From positions 1,736,001 through 1,800,000 of the forward strand of contig NZ_CP017812.1 in the NCBI RefSeq assembly GCF_001856685.1: DNA of 64,000 nucleotides, in the 5' to 3' direction. Source of the stretch: Boudabousia tangfeifanii (lineage in GTDB: Bacteria > Actinomycetota > Actinomycetes > Actinomycetales > Actinomycetaceae). A program made the position numbers and the translations under genes. The notes below the pieces were generated by a model, which did no database searches, was not told the origin of the DNA, and worked only from the letters and a program-made list of their open reading frames with translations. Shown piece after piece: positions 42,801 to 53,882 of the stretch (position 1 is its first letter; each line of letters begins with the position of its first letter).

Positions 42801-45800
42801 CACAGTAACTGGCAAGTAGCCGCGGAGTTCATCAAATCCGGTCCCTTGGAAGGCTCGCGCCATTAGCTTGGCACCTGCCGAGATACCGGTCAACGGTAGT
42901 GTCACAGTGGCAACGCCAGAGTCGTTGGCATCGCCCGAAACAGTAACGCCGTTAGAGAGTCGAACACTCACTGGCTCGCCAGCACGAACACCATTAACAG
43001 TGAAAGTGACGTTATCGTTAGCAACTGCATGACCAGCAGTCATCGAGATTTCGTTAGCGGTATCGCCCTCGGTTGGCAAGAATACCGAGCGGAACTCGAG
43101 ATCGCGGGCAGAACCAAGATCGGTGAACTTAACCTTGTTCAAACCAGGGTTCATGTTGCAAGCGAAGCGAACCTGAGCCTTGTTTGGATCAAGTACCAAT
43201 TCCTTGGTTTCATCATTACAAGTAACATGTGCGGTCACTGGCTCGTTGACAGTGTAAGCGAGGTCGAAGAAACGCTCGCCTGGCTTTTCCTGAACGACAT
43301 TAGCGCTCTTGGCATCGTCAGCAGTTACCAATGGGTAAATCTGACCGGAGCCCTTGGCCCGCCAGAACGGAATACGAACATCGTCAACATTCGCGGCCTT
43401 CTTCGGGGAGAAGAACTTGATGACGTTAGCACCCTGCTTGAGGTCACACTGGAACTTATGTGCCTTTGTGGTGTTGTAGTCAACGGTCTGTTCGAGAGAT
43501 GTCTCCTGCTGTTTACCGTTACATTCCATGGTGATCTTGCGATCGCCTTCACCATTGATGTAATCAAGCAAAATGTCGCGGGTGGCGCTAACTTCGGAGT
43601 AAACGGTAAGAGCAACCTTGCCGCGGCCACCACCGATGTAACCGGCAACCTTGTCGCCAGAAGCACCAGGACGATCCTCGGTCTTACCCTTGCCTTCGTA
43701 TTTACCCTTTTCACCTTCGTACTTCATGGTGCCATCAGCTTCGACTGGAACCTGGGCCTCAATGCTGCCTGGTTCTGGCAAAGTTTCTGGACGCTGATCG
43801 TTACGGCGAATGGTAACTGCACGATAGGTGCGGAGTTCCTTGGTGCCGCTCCCCTGCTTTGCTACTAGAAGCTGAGTACCACCAACATAGGTAAGTGGAG
43901 TAGCAACATCTACAGTGCCGTTACCGGACTCGTTAGTCTGTCCCGATCCGGTAATGCTGTCCGAACCACCAACAGTGATTGGCTGGCTGGCCATAAAGCC
44001 GGCAACCGATGCTGGAATCTTATCACCACCGTAAACCAACTCAGGAACATCCAAAGTTGGCTTAGGTAGAGTGGCACCTTCAGCAGGAACGTATGTTGCT
44101 TCCAAGGAGTTCACGCTGGTGCTACCCAAGTTGGAAACGACAAGCTTGTTCTTACCTGGAGTGACATTACAGGTAAAGCGAGCAACGTTAGCGTTGGCCG
44201 GCAAATTCAATTGCTTTTCTTCGCCGTCTGGGCAGCGAACTGAAGCATTCTGGCTGTTTTCTCCCATGTAGACCAAGTCGTAGCTGCGTTCGCCACCCTT
44301 TTCGGCGATAACAGTTGCCACTTGGGTGTCATCAGCTGGTTCGGTGGAGTAGATTTCACCAGAGCCAGTGTCAGAGAAGTAAGGAACGATCACGGCATCG
44401 ACGTTCACGCTGGTGACATCCGAGTAGAACTTGATCGGGTTTATGCCGCGCTTCATATTGCAGCGGAATGGAACCTGAGCAGTATTGCCGTTACCGGTAG
44501 TTGCCGGGTTGAGAGTCTGCTTTTCACCGCCACATTCAATCGTGATACGGCGGTGATCTTCACCCTTAATGTATTGGAGCTTTAGTTCGCGCTCACCGTT
44601 AACTTCAGAGAAGACTGGGACGGTGACTGAACCGTTTGAGTTACCGAGGTAACCAGCAACTTGCCCCTTCGATGCTGGGCCCTTGTTTTCGACGCGAGCG
44701 GCACCTTCCATGATGCCCTTTTCGCCTTCATAAACGAGGCCGGCTGGAGTGGCATCTGGCTTCACATTTTCAGATTGCGAAGGAAGACCTTCAGTCTGAG
44801 CAGCATCGGTTGCCAAAATAATGGCGCCGTCAATGGTGGCACCGATGGCCGAGGACGCATCGTTCTTCTGATCGAGGACACGAGCCTTAACCACGTGCTT
44901 GCCATTGGTTAGACCACGCTTTTCGAAGACCTTTGCTCGTTCAGCCTTATTGGCTGCGTAGTGATCGATGACGAACTTTTCACCATCGTCGATCTGGTAT
45001 TCAACCTTGCCTTGGTCTGGGCCCTGGAGAGCATAAACCTCAACACCGGTTCCCTCGAAACGCATCTGCCAAGTATCTTCCGCCGTGGTGCTCTGGTGGA
45101 AAGAGCCACCATAAGCGTTGGCATCCTTGACATCAGTCCAAGAACCCTTGAGGTTAAAGTTAGCTTGATGATCGCCAGTCCAGCGATCATCAGTAGGCAT
45201 CGCATCGCGCTTCCAAACACGAACGTATTCGTATTCCGACGGACGAGCATTACGGAAATTTTCGTAAAGACGAGAATCGTTCACGTGAGAGTCATAGGGA
45301 GCACGTAAACCAAGCGACAACAAAATCTTCATTTCGTTGAAGTTATAGACAGACTGGTTTCGCTCCCACCAGAGTTGGCCATCTACGTACCAACGTTGTA
45401 CCGATGGACCCCATTCAAAACCGTATACGTGGAAGTCTTCACTGGGATTATAATCTGGCCTTCCCCAGTAACCTTCGGAAGTGTGGCGTGACTGGGTAGG
45501 TGTACGCCAAATGTGGTGTGCCAAATCAACGGTCTTGGGAGTACTTGCGTTCTGGCCAAGTTCGACGATGTCTAGTTCGGTGGCGTAATCGCCTTCACGG
45601 CCATCGAGCCAGAAAGCTAAACAAGTACCTGGAATTGGAGTACCAGATTTTGCCTTAACCTCGAAGTAACCGTACTTGACGCGCTCCTTCGACCAGATAC
45701 CGCCCGAGCGATACTGGGTGGTGCGACGATTCTCGAAACCACCGTTGCTAATTAGTTCTGGACCATTGCCGTCCTTTTTAAAGGAAATGTCATCTAGGAA

Positions 45801-46535
45801 AGCATGATCGTTCCAAGTGATACCGGATGATTGCAAACCTACCTTACAGGTAGGGCTACTTACTGGAACTTCAAGCGTGTACTCAGTCCATTGACCGTTG
45901 TTGCGAGGGATATCCAATTCCTTATTAGCACCACCGCAATTCTGAGCGATGAGCTTTACTTCCCCTTGGGTGCCCTTCGTCTTAATCCAAGCCTTAAGCT
46001 TGTAGTTTCCATTAGAAAGTCCAGAAACAGTTTGCGTAGTGGTTACCGCAAAGTCGTCATAAAACCCTTGACCTAGAGCTGATTGACCACTATGGTGTTC
46101 ATCAGTCGTTACGTAGTCCGCATGCTGGCCTTTCGAGTTACCGTCTAAAATTCCAGTATCGAAGTTATTAGGCACAGTCGAAAAACTGTCGCTGGGGTGG
46201 AATGGATCCTGTAGTAGGTTCAGATTGCCGTTACTTACGGTGGCGTTGGCATCGTCCCAGCGCCATTCGGAGCGCCAAGACCAGTTGTTTGGGAGACGTT
46301 CATAGTTGTCTCCAAGGTCGTTATTAAATTCATCAGAATACTGTGGCTGGAACTGCCATCCCTCAGTATTCGACTGGTCGGAAACCGGCAGGAAAGGCTG
46401 TTCGGTCGCTGCTGCTGGTGGTGCTGTCGATGGTTCCTCTGCAGCTAGCGCCAAGCCAGCTGCTGGGACCATCGTCAATCCCAAAGTAGAAGCAGCAACC
46501 GTCGCGATTAGACGCCGGTGACTGAGATACTTCAT
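39876..46535 (-). CDS. giant secreted GH16-family glycosidase with SLH anchor
   Basis: A 2219-residue exoenzyme. The signal peptide (1-33, [16 protein letters not shown]...ALAA) is followed by a GH16 region (about 45-450) with a CBM-like insert; the catalytic motif ELDIVE (Glu320-Glu325) lies in [12 protein letters not shown], with WFLDGREGD-type strands before it. GH16 covers laminarinases, agarases, carrageenases and porphyranases, so the substrate is a beta-linked polysaccharide that cannot be named. Three CBM35/CBM6-like repeats with the YEGE..Y.G and [10 protein letters not shown] pattern follow (near 620-740, 985-1105 and 1470-1590), interleaved with Ig-like segments. The linker spans about 1667-2015 and three SLH repeats end the protein. 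I chose ATG 46535, preceded by AGAAGGAAG; the ATG at 46556 lies upstream of that site. Confidence 0.88.
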   Translation of the reverse strand: MKYLSHRRLIATVAASTLGLTMVPAAGLALAAEEPSTAPPAAATEQPFLPVSDQSNTEGWQFQPQYSDEFNNDLGDNYERLPNNWSWRSEWRWDDANATVSNGNLNLLQDPFHPSDSFSTVPNNFDTGILDGNSKGQHADYVTTDEHHSGQSALGQGFYDDFAVTTTQTVSGLSNGNYKLKAWIKTKGTQGEVKLIAQNCGGANKELDIPRNNGQWTEYTLEVPVSSPTCKVGLQSSGITWNDHAFLDDISFKKDGNGPELISNGGFENRRTTQYRSGGIWSKERVKYGYFEVKAKSGTPIPGTCLAFWLDGREGDYATELDIVELGQNASTPKTVDLAHHIWRTPTQSRHTSEGYWGRPDYNPSEDFHVYGFEWGPSVQRWYVDGQLWWERNQSVYNFNEMKILLSLGLRAPYDSHVNDSRLYENFRNARPSEYEYVRVWKRDAMPTDDRWTGDHQANFNLKGSWTDVKDANAYGGSFHQSTTAEDTWQMRFEGTGVEVYALQGPDQGKVEYQIDDGEKFVIDHYAANKAERAKVFEKRGLTNGKHVVKARVLDQKNDASSAIGATIDGAIILATDAAQTEGLPSQSENVKPDATPAGLVYEGEKGIMEGAARVENKGPASKGQVAGYLGNSNGSVTVPVFSEVNGERELKLQYIKGEDHRRITIECGGEKQTLNPATTGNGNTAQVPFRCNMKRGINPIKFYSDVTSVNVDAVIVPYFSDTGSGEIYSTEPADDTQVATVIAEKGGERSYDLVYMGENSQNASVRCPDGEEKQLNLPANANVARFTCNVTPGKNKLVVSNLGSTSVNSLEATYVPAEGATLPKPTLDVPELVYGGDKIPASVAGFMASQPITVGGSDSITGSGQTNESGNGTVDVATPLTYVGGTQLLVAKQGSGTKELRTYRAVTIRRNDQRPETLPEPGSIEAQVPVEADGTMKYEGEKGKYEGKGKTEDRPGASGDKVAGYIGGGRGKVALTVYSEVSATRDILLDYINGEGDRKITMECNGKQQETSLEQTVDYNTTKAHKFQCDLKQGANVIKFFSPKKAANVDDVRIPFWRAKGSGQIYPLVTADDAKSANVVQEKPGERFFDLAYTVNEPVTAHVTCNDETKELVLDPNKAQVRFACNMNPGLNKVKFTDLGSARDLEFRSVFLPTEGDTANEISMTAGHAVANDNVTFTVNGVRAGEPVSVRLSNGVTVSGDANDSGVATVTLPLTGISAGAKLMARAFQGTGFDELRGYLPVTVIPTPNPQLTVENSNKVVAGEAVSLKLTGGLPETSGDLSFSCGVETQQVTTNAEGNFDPKSVTVPEGATAGECTATYTQGKYTANATFTVLKPAPQLALDPADEVEQGKSFTVAVANALPQHEGTLSFSCGLPEKTVTTDENGALTATKVAVPAETALGDCTVTFTQGKYNGTSKVKVIEPKPIPKPEPLTASLTPSEVPATENAPSALLYEGENGVYEGNARTENKSEASNGGVAGYIGGGRGKVTVPVYSEVDGNRELELRYIKGDASRKLIIECGGTKHEYDPPETGSYETVGSYKFTCPMHKGKNDIKLYANGPAANVDALVLPVYDGPEKPRQEATSVGKWRQADLTLEKSGERTFELEYAATEDGSTEVTCPDGSTKTVALKAGETTTEFTCPAHFGENRFVFGDFGSVNIKAINLAYPQPEPTPEPTEEPTVEPTPAPTPAPTPAPEPTKEPTVEPTPAPTPAPTPAPEPTKEPTVEPTPVPTPVPTPAPEPTKEPTVEPTPVPTPVPPVKPAPTPEKPKPPVKPTPEQPKPPVKPTPEQPKPPVKPTPEQPKPPVKPAPTPEKPKPPVKPTPEQPKPPVKPAPTPEKPKPPVKPTPEQPKPPVKPEPTPAPKPPVKPEPTPAPKPPVKPEPTPVLPDPKPEPKPLPPVKPKPPVKPEPTPAPVKPAPKPQPKPEPKPTPVKPEPKPQPKPEPKPTPVKPEPKPQPKPEPKPTPVKPEPKPQPKPEPKPTPVKPEPKPQPKPEPKPTPVKPEPKPQPKPVQQCMYVAHAKVVDTKLFKDVPRDLLFAGEIYWLRSQGITKGWADNTYRPVTPITREAMAAFLYRLAGEPAYRVPSKMFNDVNRANPFYGAISWMKSAGISTGWGGVEYRPKEYVNRDAMAAFLQRFAARYPNVVSPDVAPNNFKATDQHQIFKDVSKGDEHWKAMDWARQAGISKGWADGSFRPLEPINRDAMAAFIYRLIHNGKKNC
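40500..41540 (-). repeat. tandem repeats in the GH16 linker (51-bp and 66-bp units)
   Basis: Part 1 (about 40500-40795) has five tandem copies of a 51-bp unit, each containing ACCGGGGTCGGCTTAGG and encoding a 17-residue [10 protein letters not shown] block. Part 2 (about 41280-41500) has about four copies of a 66-bp unit encoding EPTVEPTP(A/V)PTP(A/V). Copy number probably varies between strains. Confidence 0.88.
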
Positions 46536-46572
46536 CGTACTTCCTTCTTTTGTCATTGATCAATGCGGACAG

Positions 46573-46606
46573 GGTTGGGGACTAATCCGGGAACTAGTCC
46601 CCAACC
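46573..46606 (-). terminator. hairpin after the second GH20 gene
   Basis: GGTTGGGGACTA pairs with TAGTCCCCAACC. It is positioned 14 bp past the stop at 46620 but lacks a T-run on the minus strand, so it may be a weak terminator. The upstream palindrome CATTGATCAATG (46553-46564) is at the GH16 start region. Confidence 0.5.
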
Positions 46607-46619
46607 AGAGGTTTATATT

Positions 46620-49600
46620 TTAGCCGAGGCCGTTATGCTTCATACGGAACAAGAATGCGGCCATAGCATCGCGGTTGACGTTATCGAGTGGACGATAGGT
46701 CTTATCGGCATAACCGGTAGAAATGTTAGCCGTCCTCATCCATGCCATTTGGTGATGGAAGAGATCCTTCGAACCAACATCTCGGAATGGACGTTCAACC
46801 TTAACTTTCAGCCGGTTAGGATCGACGTGTGGCGAGCACTGGTTTGGATACTTGCTGCAGAAACGGAATAAGAAAGCTGCCATCGCGTCACGATGAACTG
46901 GTTCTTCTGGTCGGAACGTATTATCGGCCCAGCCAGTGGAAATACCAGCTTCACGCATCCATTCGATTTCCCTTGAGAAGAAGTTCGTACCTGGAACGTC
47001 CTTAAATGGTGGTCGCTTATTAGCAACCGTTGGGCGTCCCGCCAAACGGTATAGGAAGGCGGCCATTGTCTGACGATCAACTGGTACCAATGGGCGGAAA
47101 GTGCCATCTGGCCAACCAGTCGAGATTCGAGTACGAATCAACCACTTGATTTCACCGGAGAACAAAGTCGTGGCCTCAACGTCCTTTGCAACACGGGCAT
47201 CAGGAGAAGCTGCCGTAACTAAATATGGATTTAGTTCCGTGGGCTTCGGAGCCGGCTTTACCGGAGGAAGCGGCTTGGGAGCTGGCTTCGGATCTGGTAC
47301 TACCGGGGTCGGCACAGGCTTTGGCTCAGGCTTGACCGGGGTCGGCTTTGGCTCAGGCTTCGGCACTGGCTTAGGCTCAGGCTTAACCGGAGTCGGCTTA
47401 GGCTCTGGCTTAACTGGTGGCTTTGGCGCTTCCGGAGTCGGCTTAACCGGAGGCTTCGGCGCCGGAGGCTGTGGCTTCGGTGCCGGTTCCTCAGTAGGCT
47501 CAGGCTTGACCGGAGGCTGTGGCTTCACCGGTGGCAGTGGCTTCGGCTCTGGCTTCGGGTCAGGCAAAACCGGGGTCGGTTCAGGCTTAACCGGAGGCTT
47601 AGGAGCCGGAGTCGGTTCAGGCTTCACCGGAGGCTTTGGTGCTTCCGGAGTAGGCTTCACCGGAGGCTGTGGCTTCGGTGCCGGTTCCTTGGTCGGCTCA
47701 GGCTTCACTGGAGGCTCAGGCTTCGGAGCAGGCTCCTTGGTTGGCTCAGGCTTCACTGGTGGAACTGGAGCTGGAGTAGGCTCAGCAGTAGGTTCCTTGG
47801 TGGGCTCTGGTGATGGAACTGGTGCTGGAGTTGGCTCAACCGTAGGTTCTGCAGTTGGCTCAGCAGTGGGTTCCTTGGTCGGCTCAGGAGCCGGAGTAGG
47901 AGCCGGAGTGGGTTCAACGGTTGGCTCCACACTTGGTTCCGGAGTCGGTTCCGGTTGCTTTTCAACCTGAACGGTTAGATTAAAGCGACCCTTAGGCGTT
48001 ACCACCACCAGCTTGAGGCTTTCGCCTTCCGCTGGGGCGTTCAGCTGAACACTCTGGTTCTGGGCAGAAAGCTGAGAGTGAGCCAAAACTTCAGGTTCGT
48101 CAGCGGTCCAGACCGAAATCTGACCTGACTGCGGGCCATTCAAGAGTTCAAAGTTTAGCGGTTCACCGGCCTCGGCCTTAACCACGGTGCTACCGTCTTC
48201 AGCAACCTTAGTAGTGCCATTACCAGTTGTGACCTGGAGGCCAAGCACCTGAGTATCGGCGCAAGTACCACCGACGCGGATTTCACCCGCACCACCAAAC
48301 GGCTCACCATTGTGGCTGTTCTTGCCTACGAGCTTCACAAAGTTACCGGCAACTGGAGCAAAGTTAACCACAGTAGCGGTCTTTCCAGCAACGAAGGAAC
48401 CTGAAGCAACTGGGGAACCCCAGTTCTGGCCATCGGTGGAAACGAAGATGTCGTAATCCTTGATACGAGTATTAGTGTTGTCTTGGCGTGGGGTGTATTC
48501 CAAACCGTCGATCTGGCACTGCTTGTGCAAATCAAGAGAAATGAAATGCGGGAATTGAGCTGCTGGGTTTGCCCAACGAGTGTGCCAATAGGTCTTCGGG
48601 TTGCCGTCAACTGCGGCTTTAGCCAATCCGTTTGGCTTCGGGCTCTCGTTATCAGCTTCCGAGCTGAATCGATCCACAGTGAGACCACTAATTGGGTTCT
48701 TTAGAACCTGCTTTTCTGGTCCCCAAACGTTAACCTCAGCGCCTACCGAACGATCACCTTGAGTGAAGGTCAACGGTAGCTTACCAATCGGGGTATCTTC
48801 TGGAATGTAAAGGGCGAGGTCCACAACCCCATCCTTATTAGGACGAACCTGTCCCAAGTTCTTTCCATCCAAAACCACCTCGACTAGCTCGAGTGGCTTG
48901 AAACCATTGACCTTAATAGGCAAGCGGCCCTTCGGGTTAACAGTCTTGGTACCAAGTTCAAGGGTTGGATCCCCAGCTGGCTGCCAAGGAGTGTAGAGCG
49001 GTTCACTTGGGGTGGCACCGGCCTGCGAAGTGACCTCAGCGAAAGTTTCCTTACCATTCAAGGTTAGCTTCACGCGATGCTTACCAGGGGTGGCAAAAGT
49101 ATGCTCTGCGGTCAGTACGTAAAGGTCGGGAGCACCATAAAGATTACGAGGACGAGGCGAAGTTACCTTAGCGGCCTCGAGTGGGCTGCCGTCACCCCAG
49201 TCGATGACGACTTTTTGTCCTGAGCCCAATGGTGAGTTCGAAACGCCGTCGGCATCGTTGGTGGTATCCGTAACCAGAGTCTTACCGTTAGCGGCAAGTT
49301 TGGTACCCGGAGCGGAAACGTAGCCAAGCTGAATGGTGCTGGCCGAGGTCGGAACGGTGGAAGCGACACCAACTAGGTCGAAATCCCACTTCACTGCAGG
49401 GTCATCGTAGTAGTTGATGCCAGCGGCAGCCATGTCAGTTCCGTTTACACCCGCGCGCTTGAGGAAATTGTCATTCTGACGCTTTGCCTGCGCAGTCCAA
49501 CCAACTTCAGCTTGGGAAAGCAAGCGAGGATAGGTCATGTACTGGACCTGATCCAAACCACGGACAGTTTCGGTCCACAAGGCAGCCTCAGTGCCTAGCA

Positions 49601-51605
49601 GTTTGGAATCATCCATCCCGAGCTCGGTGGCTGGGTTCCAGTCATAGTGGGTCAAGGTATTACAGGGGTTACAAGCCCAGTTCAAACCCATCGGGGTCTT
49701 CGGGTTGTACTTCTGAGCCACATAGGCGTGCTTAACCTTGGACATGATTACCTTCACGTCCTTATTACGCACTGCCTGCTGGACTGGCTTAATATTACCC
49801 AACCAGTACTGGAGGATATCTCCGGACTTGAGCACACCAGGGCTGTCTGCGACCTCGTTCCAGCCGATTGGGGTCTTGCCCGAATCGCGAACGATCTGCA
49901 TTACCTTGGTGACGATTTCTTCGTACTTGCCGTGACCATAACGCTGGAGGAAGGAGTGCGGTTCGTCGCCACCGATATGCACCTTATCGGAGTGAGTCAT
50001 TGCGGCCATCTGCTTAAAGACGTGACGCAAGAAGTTGTAGGTGGCAGGCGAATCTGGATCCATGTAAGACCAGCCAACGGCACCGCCAGCGGCTGCTGGT
50101 GAGGTCGGTTCAGCCTCGGTTGCTGGGTGCGAGGAACCAGGAGTGTTCAACTGTGGGATCGCGTGCAAGGCAGCATTGATGTGGCCGGGCACGTCGATTT
50201 CTGGAACGATCTCAATGAATCGCGAGGACGCGTAGTCCTGCAATTTCTTCCACTCATCCTGAGTCAAATAGCCAGTGCGACCAACTTCGCGCGATGCCTG
50301 CTTTTCGTGAGGCAACATGGCGGACAGGCCGCTATCAGCGGTTAAACGAGTGTAGTCGATATCGTCACCGGGAGCACGTCCCTCATTGGTGATCTCAATG
50401 CGCCAGCCCTGGTCGTCAACCAAGTGCAAGTGCAAAGCGGTCATCTTGTAAGCTGCCATTTCATCAATGACCTGTTTAATGTCTTCGAATCCCACGAATG
50501 AACGGGCGATGTCGAGCATGTAACCACGGTAGGAGAAGCGTGGCGCGTCCTTAATGGCTACCGCAGGAATTTTCCAGTCAGCCAATACCGGGCGAGACAT
50601 GTAAACAAAGCCAGGGAATAGCTGGCGCAAGGTCTGGGTGCCGTTAAAGACAGCCTGTTCGCTGGCGCCAACGATTTCCACTCCGCCTTCATTGGCGGTC
50701 AAAGAGTAGGCTTCATTCTTTCCGGCATATCCAGCAACTTCACCGGTTGCGAGGGAAATGTCGCCGGCTTTCTTGCCACTCGTTACTACGGGGAGTTCGT
50801 AACCGGTGGAGGAACGCAAGGTGGTGGCCAGCATATTTGCCACTCGAGTCAGGTTAGCAGGTGCCACAATCCGGGCCGTAGGTGCCAATACGTAGGGGGC
50901 GCCTTCCTGAGCAGTCACACTATCGGGCAGTGGCACCAAACCAGTTTGGGTGGCAACTTCAGCCGGCGCAGCCGGAGTCGGAGCCGCTACCTGAGGGGCA
51001 TTCCAAGCTTCGATTTCCCAAGCGGAAGAACCCCAGTAGCCACCGGCCACTATGGTCTGCTTGCGAACTTGCAGTTTAATAGCTTTGAACTGTTCGTTCT
51101 TGCGGTTTTCAGGTAGGTCTACGGTAGTCTTGAGGGCCTTGCCGGGATCGGCACACTGCTGATTATCTTCCGAGAAGACTTTTTGGAAGCTTTGCCCGTC
51201 AGTGGAAACCAGCAAGTCCCACTTTGCAGCACAAGCGCGACCCCAGAAAACGTTTACGTGGTCAAGGACAGTCTTATCCTTGAAAGTGACAGTTGCCCAA
51301 GCACTATCTGAAACATTTGAGGACCAGCGGGATTGTTCAGCTTTAGCAGCGTCTTCATTGACGACACCATCGATGAGTTTATCCTTGCCCCAACGTCCGT
51401 CCGAGACTTCAGTCCCAGAAACTTCTACGGTTGCACCATTGCTAGCAAGTGCAAAGTTCTTTGCTGCCGCTTCGCCATCTGCGGCAAACGCGGATGCGGT
51501 TCCCAATGCTGGAAGACCAGCAAGGGCTAGCGCAGAGACGCCCATTATGGCTGTATATCGGCCAAAAACACCTGTACGGGAATGCTCCCGAGGGGAATCA
51601 GTCAT
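46620..51605 (-). CDS. giant secreted GH20 beta-N-acetylhexosaminidase with SLH anchor (second paralog)
   Basis: A 1661-residue paralog of the 34562-39709 protein with the same order of parts: signal peptide (1-41, ending ASAFA-AD); F5/8 module (about 50-205); GH20b domain (about 220-350); GH20 barrel (about 355-720) with Asp547-Glu548 in [16 protein letters not shown]; Ig/PKD-like segment; second F5/8 module (about 972-1115); Pro-rich linker (about 1218-1458); and three SLH repeats. Start ATG 51605 follows GGTGGAG. It has its own palindrome (51636-51653) upstream and a terminator-like hairpin downstream. The two paralogs flank the GH16 gene, suggesting a duplication followed by divergence. 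Confidence 0.93.
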   Translation of the reverse strand: MTDSPREHSRTGVFGRYTAIMGVSALALAGLPALGTASAFAADGEAAAKNFALASNGATVEVSGTEVSDGRWGKDKLIDGVVNEDAAKAEQSRWSSNVSDSAWATVTFKDKTVLDHVNVFWGRACAAKWDLLVSTDGQSFQKVFSEDNQQCADPGKALKTTVDLPENRKNEQFKAIKLQVRKQTIVAGGYWGSSAWEIEAWNAPQVAAPTPAAPAEVATQTGLVPLPDSVTAQEGAPYVLAPTARIVAPANLTRVANMLATTLRSSTGYELPVVTSGKKAGDISLATGEVAGYAGKNEAYSLTANEGGVEIVGASEQAVFNGTQTLRQLFPGFVYMSRPVLADWKIPAVAIKDAPRFSYRGYMLDIARSFVGFEDIKQVIDEMAAYKMTALHLHLVDDQGWRIEITNEGRAPGDDIDYTRLTADSGLSAMLPHEKQASREVGRTGYLTQDEWKKLQDYASSRFIEIVPEIDVPGHINAALHAIPQLNTPGSSHPATEAEPTSPAAAGGAVGWSYMDPDSPATYNFLRHVFKQMAAMTHSDKVHIGGDEPHSFLQRYGHGKYEEIVTKVMQIVRDSGKTPIGWNEVADSPGVLKSGDILQYWLGNIKPVQQAVRNKDVKVIMSKVKHAYVAQKYNPKTPMGLNWACNPCNTLTHYDWNPATELGMDDSKLLGTEAALWTETVRGLDQVQYMTYPRLLSQAEVGWTAQAKRQNDNFLKRAGVNGTDMAAAGINYYDDPAVKWDFDLVGVASTVPTSASTIQLGYVSAPGTKLAANGKTLVTDTTNDADGVSNSPLGSGQKVVIDWGDGSPLEAAKVTSPRPRNLYGAPDLYVLTAEHTFATPGKHRVKLTLNGKETFAEVTSQAGATPSEPLYTPWQPAGDPTLELGTKTVNPKGRLPIKVNGFKPLELVEVVLDGKNLGQVRPNKDGVVDLALYIPEDTPIGKLPLTFTQGDRSVGAEVNVWGPEKQVLKNPISGLTVDRFSSEADNESPKPNGLAKAAVDGNPKTYWHTRWANPAAQFPHFISLDLHKQCQIDGLEYTPRQDNTNTRIKDYDIFVSTDGQNWGSPVASGSFVAGKTATVVNFAPVAGNFVKLVGKNSHNGEPFGGAGEIRVGGTCADTQVLGLQVTTGNGTTKVAEDGSTVVKAEAGEPLNFELLNGPQSGQISVWTADEPEVLAHSQLSAQNQSVQLNAPAEGESLKLVVVTPKGRFNLTVQVEKQPEPTPEPSVEPTVEPTPAPTPAPEPTKEPTAEPTAEPTVEPTPAPVPSPEPTKEPTAEPTPAPVPPVKPEPTKEPAPKPEPPVKPEPTKEPAPKPQPPVKPTPEAPKPPVKPEPTPAPKPPVKPEPTPVLPDPKPEPKPLPPVKPQPPVKPEPTEEPAPKPQPPAPKPPVKPTPEAPKPPVKPEPKPTPVKPEPKPVPKPEPKPTPVKPEPKPVPTPVVPDPKPAPKPLPPVKPAPKPTELNPYLVTAASPDARVAKDVEATTLFSGEIKWLIRTRISTGWPDGTFRPLVPVDRQTMAAFLYRLAGRPTVANKRPPFKDVPGTNFFSREIEWMREAGISTGWADNTFRPEEPVHRDAMAAFLFRFCSKYPNQCSPHVDPNRLKVKVERPFRDVGSKDLFHHQMAWMRTANISTGYADKTYRPLDNVNRDAMAAFLFRMKHNGLG
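47240..47950 (-). repeat. Pro-rich linker repeats of the second GH20 paralog
   Basis: Repeats encode [17 protein letters not shown] and [10 protein letters not shown] blocks. Many DNA segments, such as GGATCAGGCAAAACCGGGG-like runs, match the other two arrays closely. Confidence 0.85.
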
Positions 51606-51635
51606 CTATCTCCACCACCATTGTGAAAGTAGGAA

Positions 51636-51653
51636 GTGCACTGCATCGTGCAC
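51636..51653 (-). promoter_or_regulatory. palindrome upstream of the second GH20 gene
   Basis: GTGCAC-N6-GTGCAC (51636-51653) lies about 30 bp before the ATG at 51605. Within it TGCATCGTGCA matches, as reverse complement, TGCACGATGCA at 52853-52863 upstream of the aldolase gene. An extended -10-like TGAGATAATC lies further upstream on the minus strand. It might be a sugar-responsive operator. Confidence 0.5.
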
Positions 51654-51705
51654 ACTAGTACCCCGAGATTATCTCATATTCAAAGTAAAAATGCAGTTGC
51701 AAGAA

Positions 51706-51747
51706 TAAAAGTGAGGCGAGAGGATCACTCCTCTCGCCTCACTTTTA
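51706..51747 (-). terminator. terminator of the aldolase gene
   Basis: AAAAGTGAGGCGAGAGGA pairs with TCCTCTCGCCTCACTTTT over a 4-nt loop, 24 bp past the stop at 51771. The minus-strand tail is TTATTCTTGC. Confidence 0.9.
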
Positions 51748-51770
51748 AAAGCTAGTTAGCTAAGTGGCAA

Positions 51771-52793
51771 TCAGGCCATCTTCTTGCCAACAGAGCCGAG
51801 ACGCTGGCAAGCTTCGACTACGCGAGCAGCCATGCCTGCTTCAGCAGCCTTGCCCCATGCACGTGGGTCGTACTGCTTCTTGTTGCCGACTTCACCGTCA
51901 ACCTTGAGGACGCCGTCGTAGTTCTTGAGCATCCAGTCAACGACAGGACGGGTGAAGGCGTACTGGGTGTCGGTGTCAACGTTCATCTTGATGACGCCGT
52001 TGCGAACAGCGGTAGCGATTTCTTCTTCGGTCGAGCCGGAGCCACCGTGCATAACGAGGTCGAATGGACGTTCCTTGCCAACCTTGGCGCCAACTTCATC
52101 CTGAATCTGGCCGAGGATTTCTGGGCGGAGCTTAACAGCACCTGGCTTGTAAACGCCGTGTACGTTACCGAAGGTTAGAGCGGTAATGTAGCGGCCCTTT
52201 TCGCCGAGGCCGAGAGCTTCAACGGTAGCCAAAGCATCTTCGGTGGTGGTGTAAAGCTTTTCGTTGATTTCAGCCTTAACGCCATCTTCTTCACCGCCGA
52301 CAACACCGATTTCAACTTCGAGGATGGTGTTTGCCTTAACGGAGAGTTCTAGCATTTCCTTGGCGATTTCCAAGTTTTCTGCCAATGGAACAGCGGAGCC
52401 ATCCCACATGTGGGACTGGAAGAATGGGAGGCGACCAGCCTTAACTTCTTCAGCTTCTAGTTCGAGAAGTGGGCGTACCCAGCTGTCGATGTTCTGCTTG
52501 GCGCAGTGGTCGGTGTGCAAAGCGATGGTGACATCGTAGTTCTTTGCAATTTCGCGAGCGTAAGCAGCCATTGCCAAGGAACCAGCAACGCGGTCCTTAA
52601 CAGTGGAGCCGGACCAGTATTCAGCGCCACCAACGGAAACCTGGATGATACCGTCAGATTCTGCCTCAGCGAAACCCTGGATCGCAGCGGTTAGGGTCTG
52701 CGAAGAAGTAACGTTGATAGCTGGGTAAGCGAAACCGCCCTCACGAGCGCGGTCGAGCATTTCGTTGTAAACCTCTGGGGTTGCGATAGCCAC
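51771..52793 (-). CDS. fba: class II fructose-bisphosphate aldolase
   Basis: A 340-residue class II aldolase of glycolysis: fructose 1,6-bisphosphate to dihydroxyacetone phosphate and glyceraldehyde 3-phosphate, zinc dependent. Motifs are FAYPAINVTSSQTL, the zinc site HTDHCAKQN, GVVGGEEDGVKAEI, and MHGGSGSTEEEI with NVDTDTQYAF. I chose the GTG start at 52793 (product begins MAIATPEVYNEM), preceded by AAGGAGGG; codons upstream show no aldolase sequence. Length fits the actinobacterial enzyme. Confidence 0.95.
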   Translation of the reverse strand: MAIATPEVYNEMLDRAREGGFAYPAINVTSSQTLTAAIQGFAEAESDGIIQVSVGGAEYWSGSTVKDRVAGSLAMAAYAREIAKNYDVTIALHTDHCAKQNIDSWVRPLLELEAEEVKAGRLPFFQSHMWDGSAVPLAENLEIAKEMLELSVKANTILEVEIGVVGGEEDGVKAEINEKLYTTTEDALATVEALGLGEKGRYITALTFGNVHGVYKPGAVKLRPEILGQIQDEVGAKVGKERPFDLVMHGGSGSTEEEIATAVRNGVIKMNVDTDTQYAFTRPVVDWMLKNYDGVLKVDGEVGNKKQYDPRAWGKAAEAGMAARVVEACQRLGSVGKKMA

Positions 52794-53062
52794 TTTGGGG
52801 CCCTCCTTGTGTAGATCAATTACCCCTCTATTGTTCCACAACACAAAGATGTTGCACGATGCATGTCGGCCTGAAATTGCGATTCGCGCCAATAGCGAAA
52901 AAATGGAGCACTTTAGCTGGGCAGATAGTCCCAGTCACTCCCGTTATCTTTAGCGGTAGAACCTAAGCGTAGTGATGAGGCTTATGCCGATGACTGGAGA
53001 AGTGAACTAGCCAGCGGCAGTCATAGGTTCGCCCAGTTGCCCTGACCTTTCAGACCGACGGC

Positions 53063-53794
53063 TCAGGCGCGACGGGCGTCCTCGGCCAAGTTCCAAGTCC
53101 ACATAGCGATGGCTGCCGCGTGACCCACATTCATAGAACGCGTGGAACCATACTGATTAATGAAACAAACCTGACCGCAAAGGGCACGCATTTCCTCGGA
53201 TAGGCCCTGCGATTCGGTTCCGAAGACCAGTACCGTTCCGCGAGGTAAATCGGCCTCGGTAATGGGCTTTGCCCCAGGAATAATATCAATTCCTAGCGGA
53301 GTGACTTCCGCCTGCTCGCACCACTGGGCAAAATCGGCCACACTCGGGTGGTGGAAAACGTGGAGGTAGCGGTCAGTAACCATGGCTCCGCGTTTGTTCC
53401 AGCGTTTACGTCCCACAATATGAACAGTGGCGGCGCCCATCGCATTGGCGGTGCGCACAATCGAGCCAATGTTGAAATCGTGTTCCAGATTTTCAATGGC
53501 CACATGGAAAGGACGACGTTTGGTATCGAGGTCGGCCACAATCGCCGAAGTCTTCCAATACCGGTAGCAGTCGATCACGTTGCGGCGGTCGCCCTCGGCC
53601 AGCAAAAGCGGGTCGTACTGGTCTCCACTGGGCCAGTTCGCTTCCCCACCAGGCCAGGGTCCCACACCCACTTCGGGGTTTTCTTCGCCCGCGTTTGTGA
53701 TTGGAGCTTTAATCCGCTCCCCGGTTTTGCGACTGAAATCGGCTGCGGGATCAAACTCGGTTTCCTGCTGTGGGGTCATCGACTGCTCGGCCAT
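53063..53794 (-). CDS. TrmH/SpoU-family RNA 2'-O-methyltransferase
   Basis: A 243-residue methyltransferase. The SPOUT fold has NLEHDFNIGSIVRTANAMGA (motif 1), VLVFGTESQGLSEEM (motif 2) and INQYGSTRSMNVGHAAAIAMW (motif 3), giving the deep trefoil knot. I use ATG 53794 (MAEQSMTPQQE) because a terminator hairpin (53831-53867) lies upstream; a TTG at 53893 is possible but would read through that hairpin. The residues before about 90 are a long, poorly conserved extension. It probably methylates a tRNA or rRNA; the position is not predictable. Confidence 0.88.
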   Translation of the reverse strand: MAEQSMTPQQETEFDPAADFSRKTGERIKAPITNAGEENPEVGVGPWPGGEANWPSGDQYDPLLLAEGDRRNVIDCYRYWKTSAIVADLDTKRRPFHVAIENLEHDFNIGSIVRTANAMGAATVHIVGRKRWNKRGAMVTDRYLHVFHHPSVADFAQWCEQAEVTPLGIDIIPGAKPITEADLPRGTVLVFGTESQGLSEEMRALCGQVCFINQYGSTRSMNVGHAAAIAMWTWNLAEDARRA

Positions 53795-53830
53795 GCTTGG
53801 TTCCTGTGGGTTTTCGTTTTGGGTAGCACT

Positions 53831-53867
53831 AAAGCCCAACTCTCCCCCGTTGGGGTGGGTTGGGCTT
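53831..53867 (-). terminator. terminator after pyrE
   Basis: AAGCCCAAC pairs with GTTGGGCTT around a second GGGG/CCCC helix. It lies 16 bp past the pyrE stop, between that gene and the methyltransferase start at 53794. Confidence 0.65.
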
Positions 53868-53882
53868 AGCGTTGGGTTTGAC

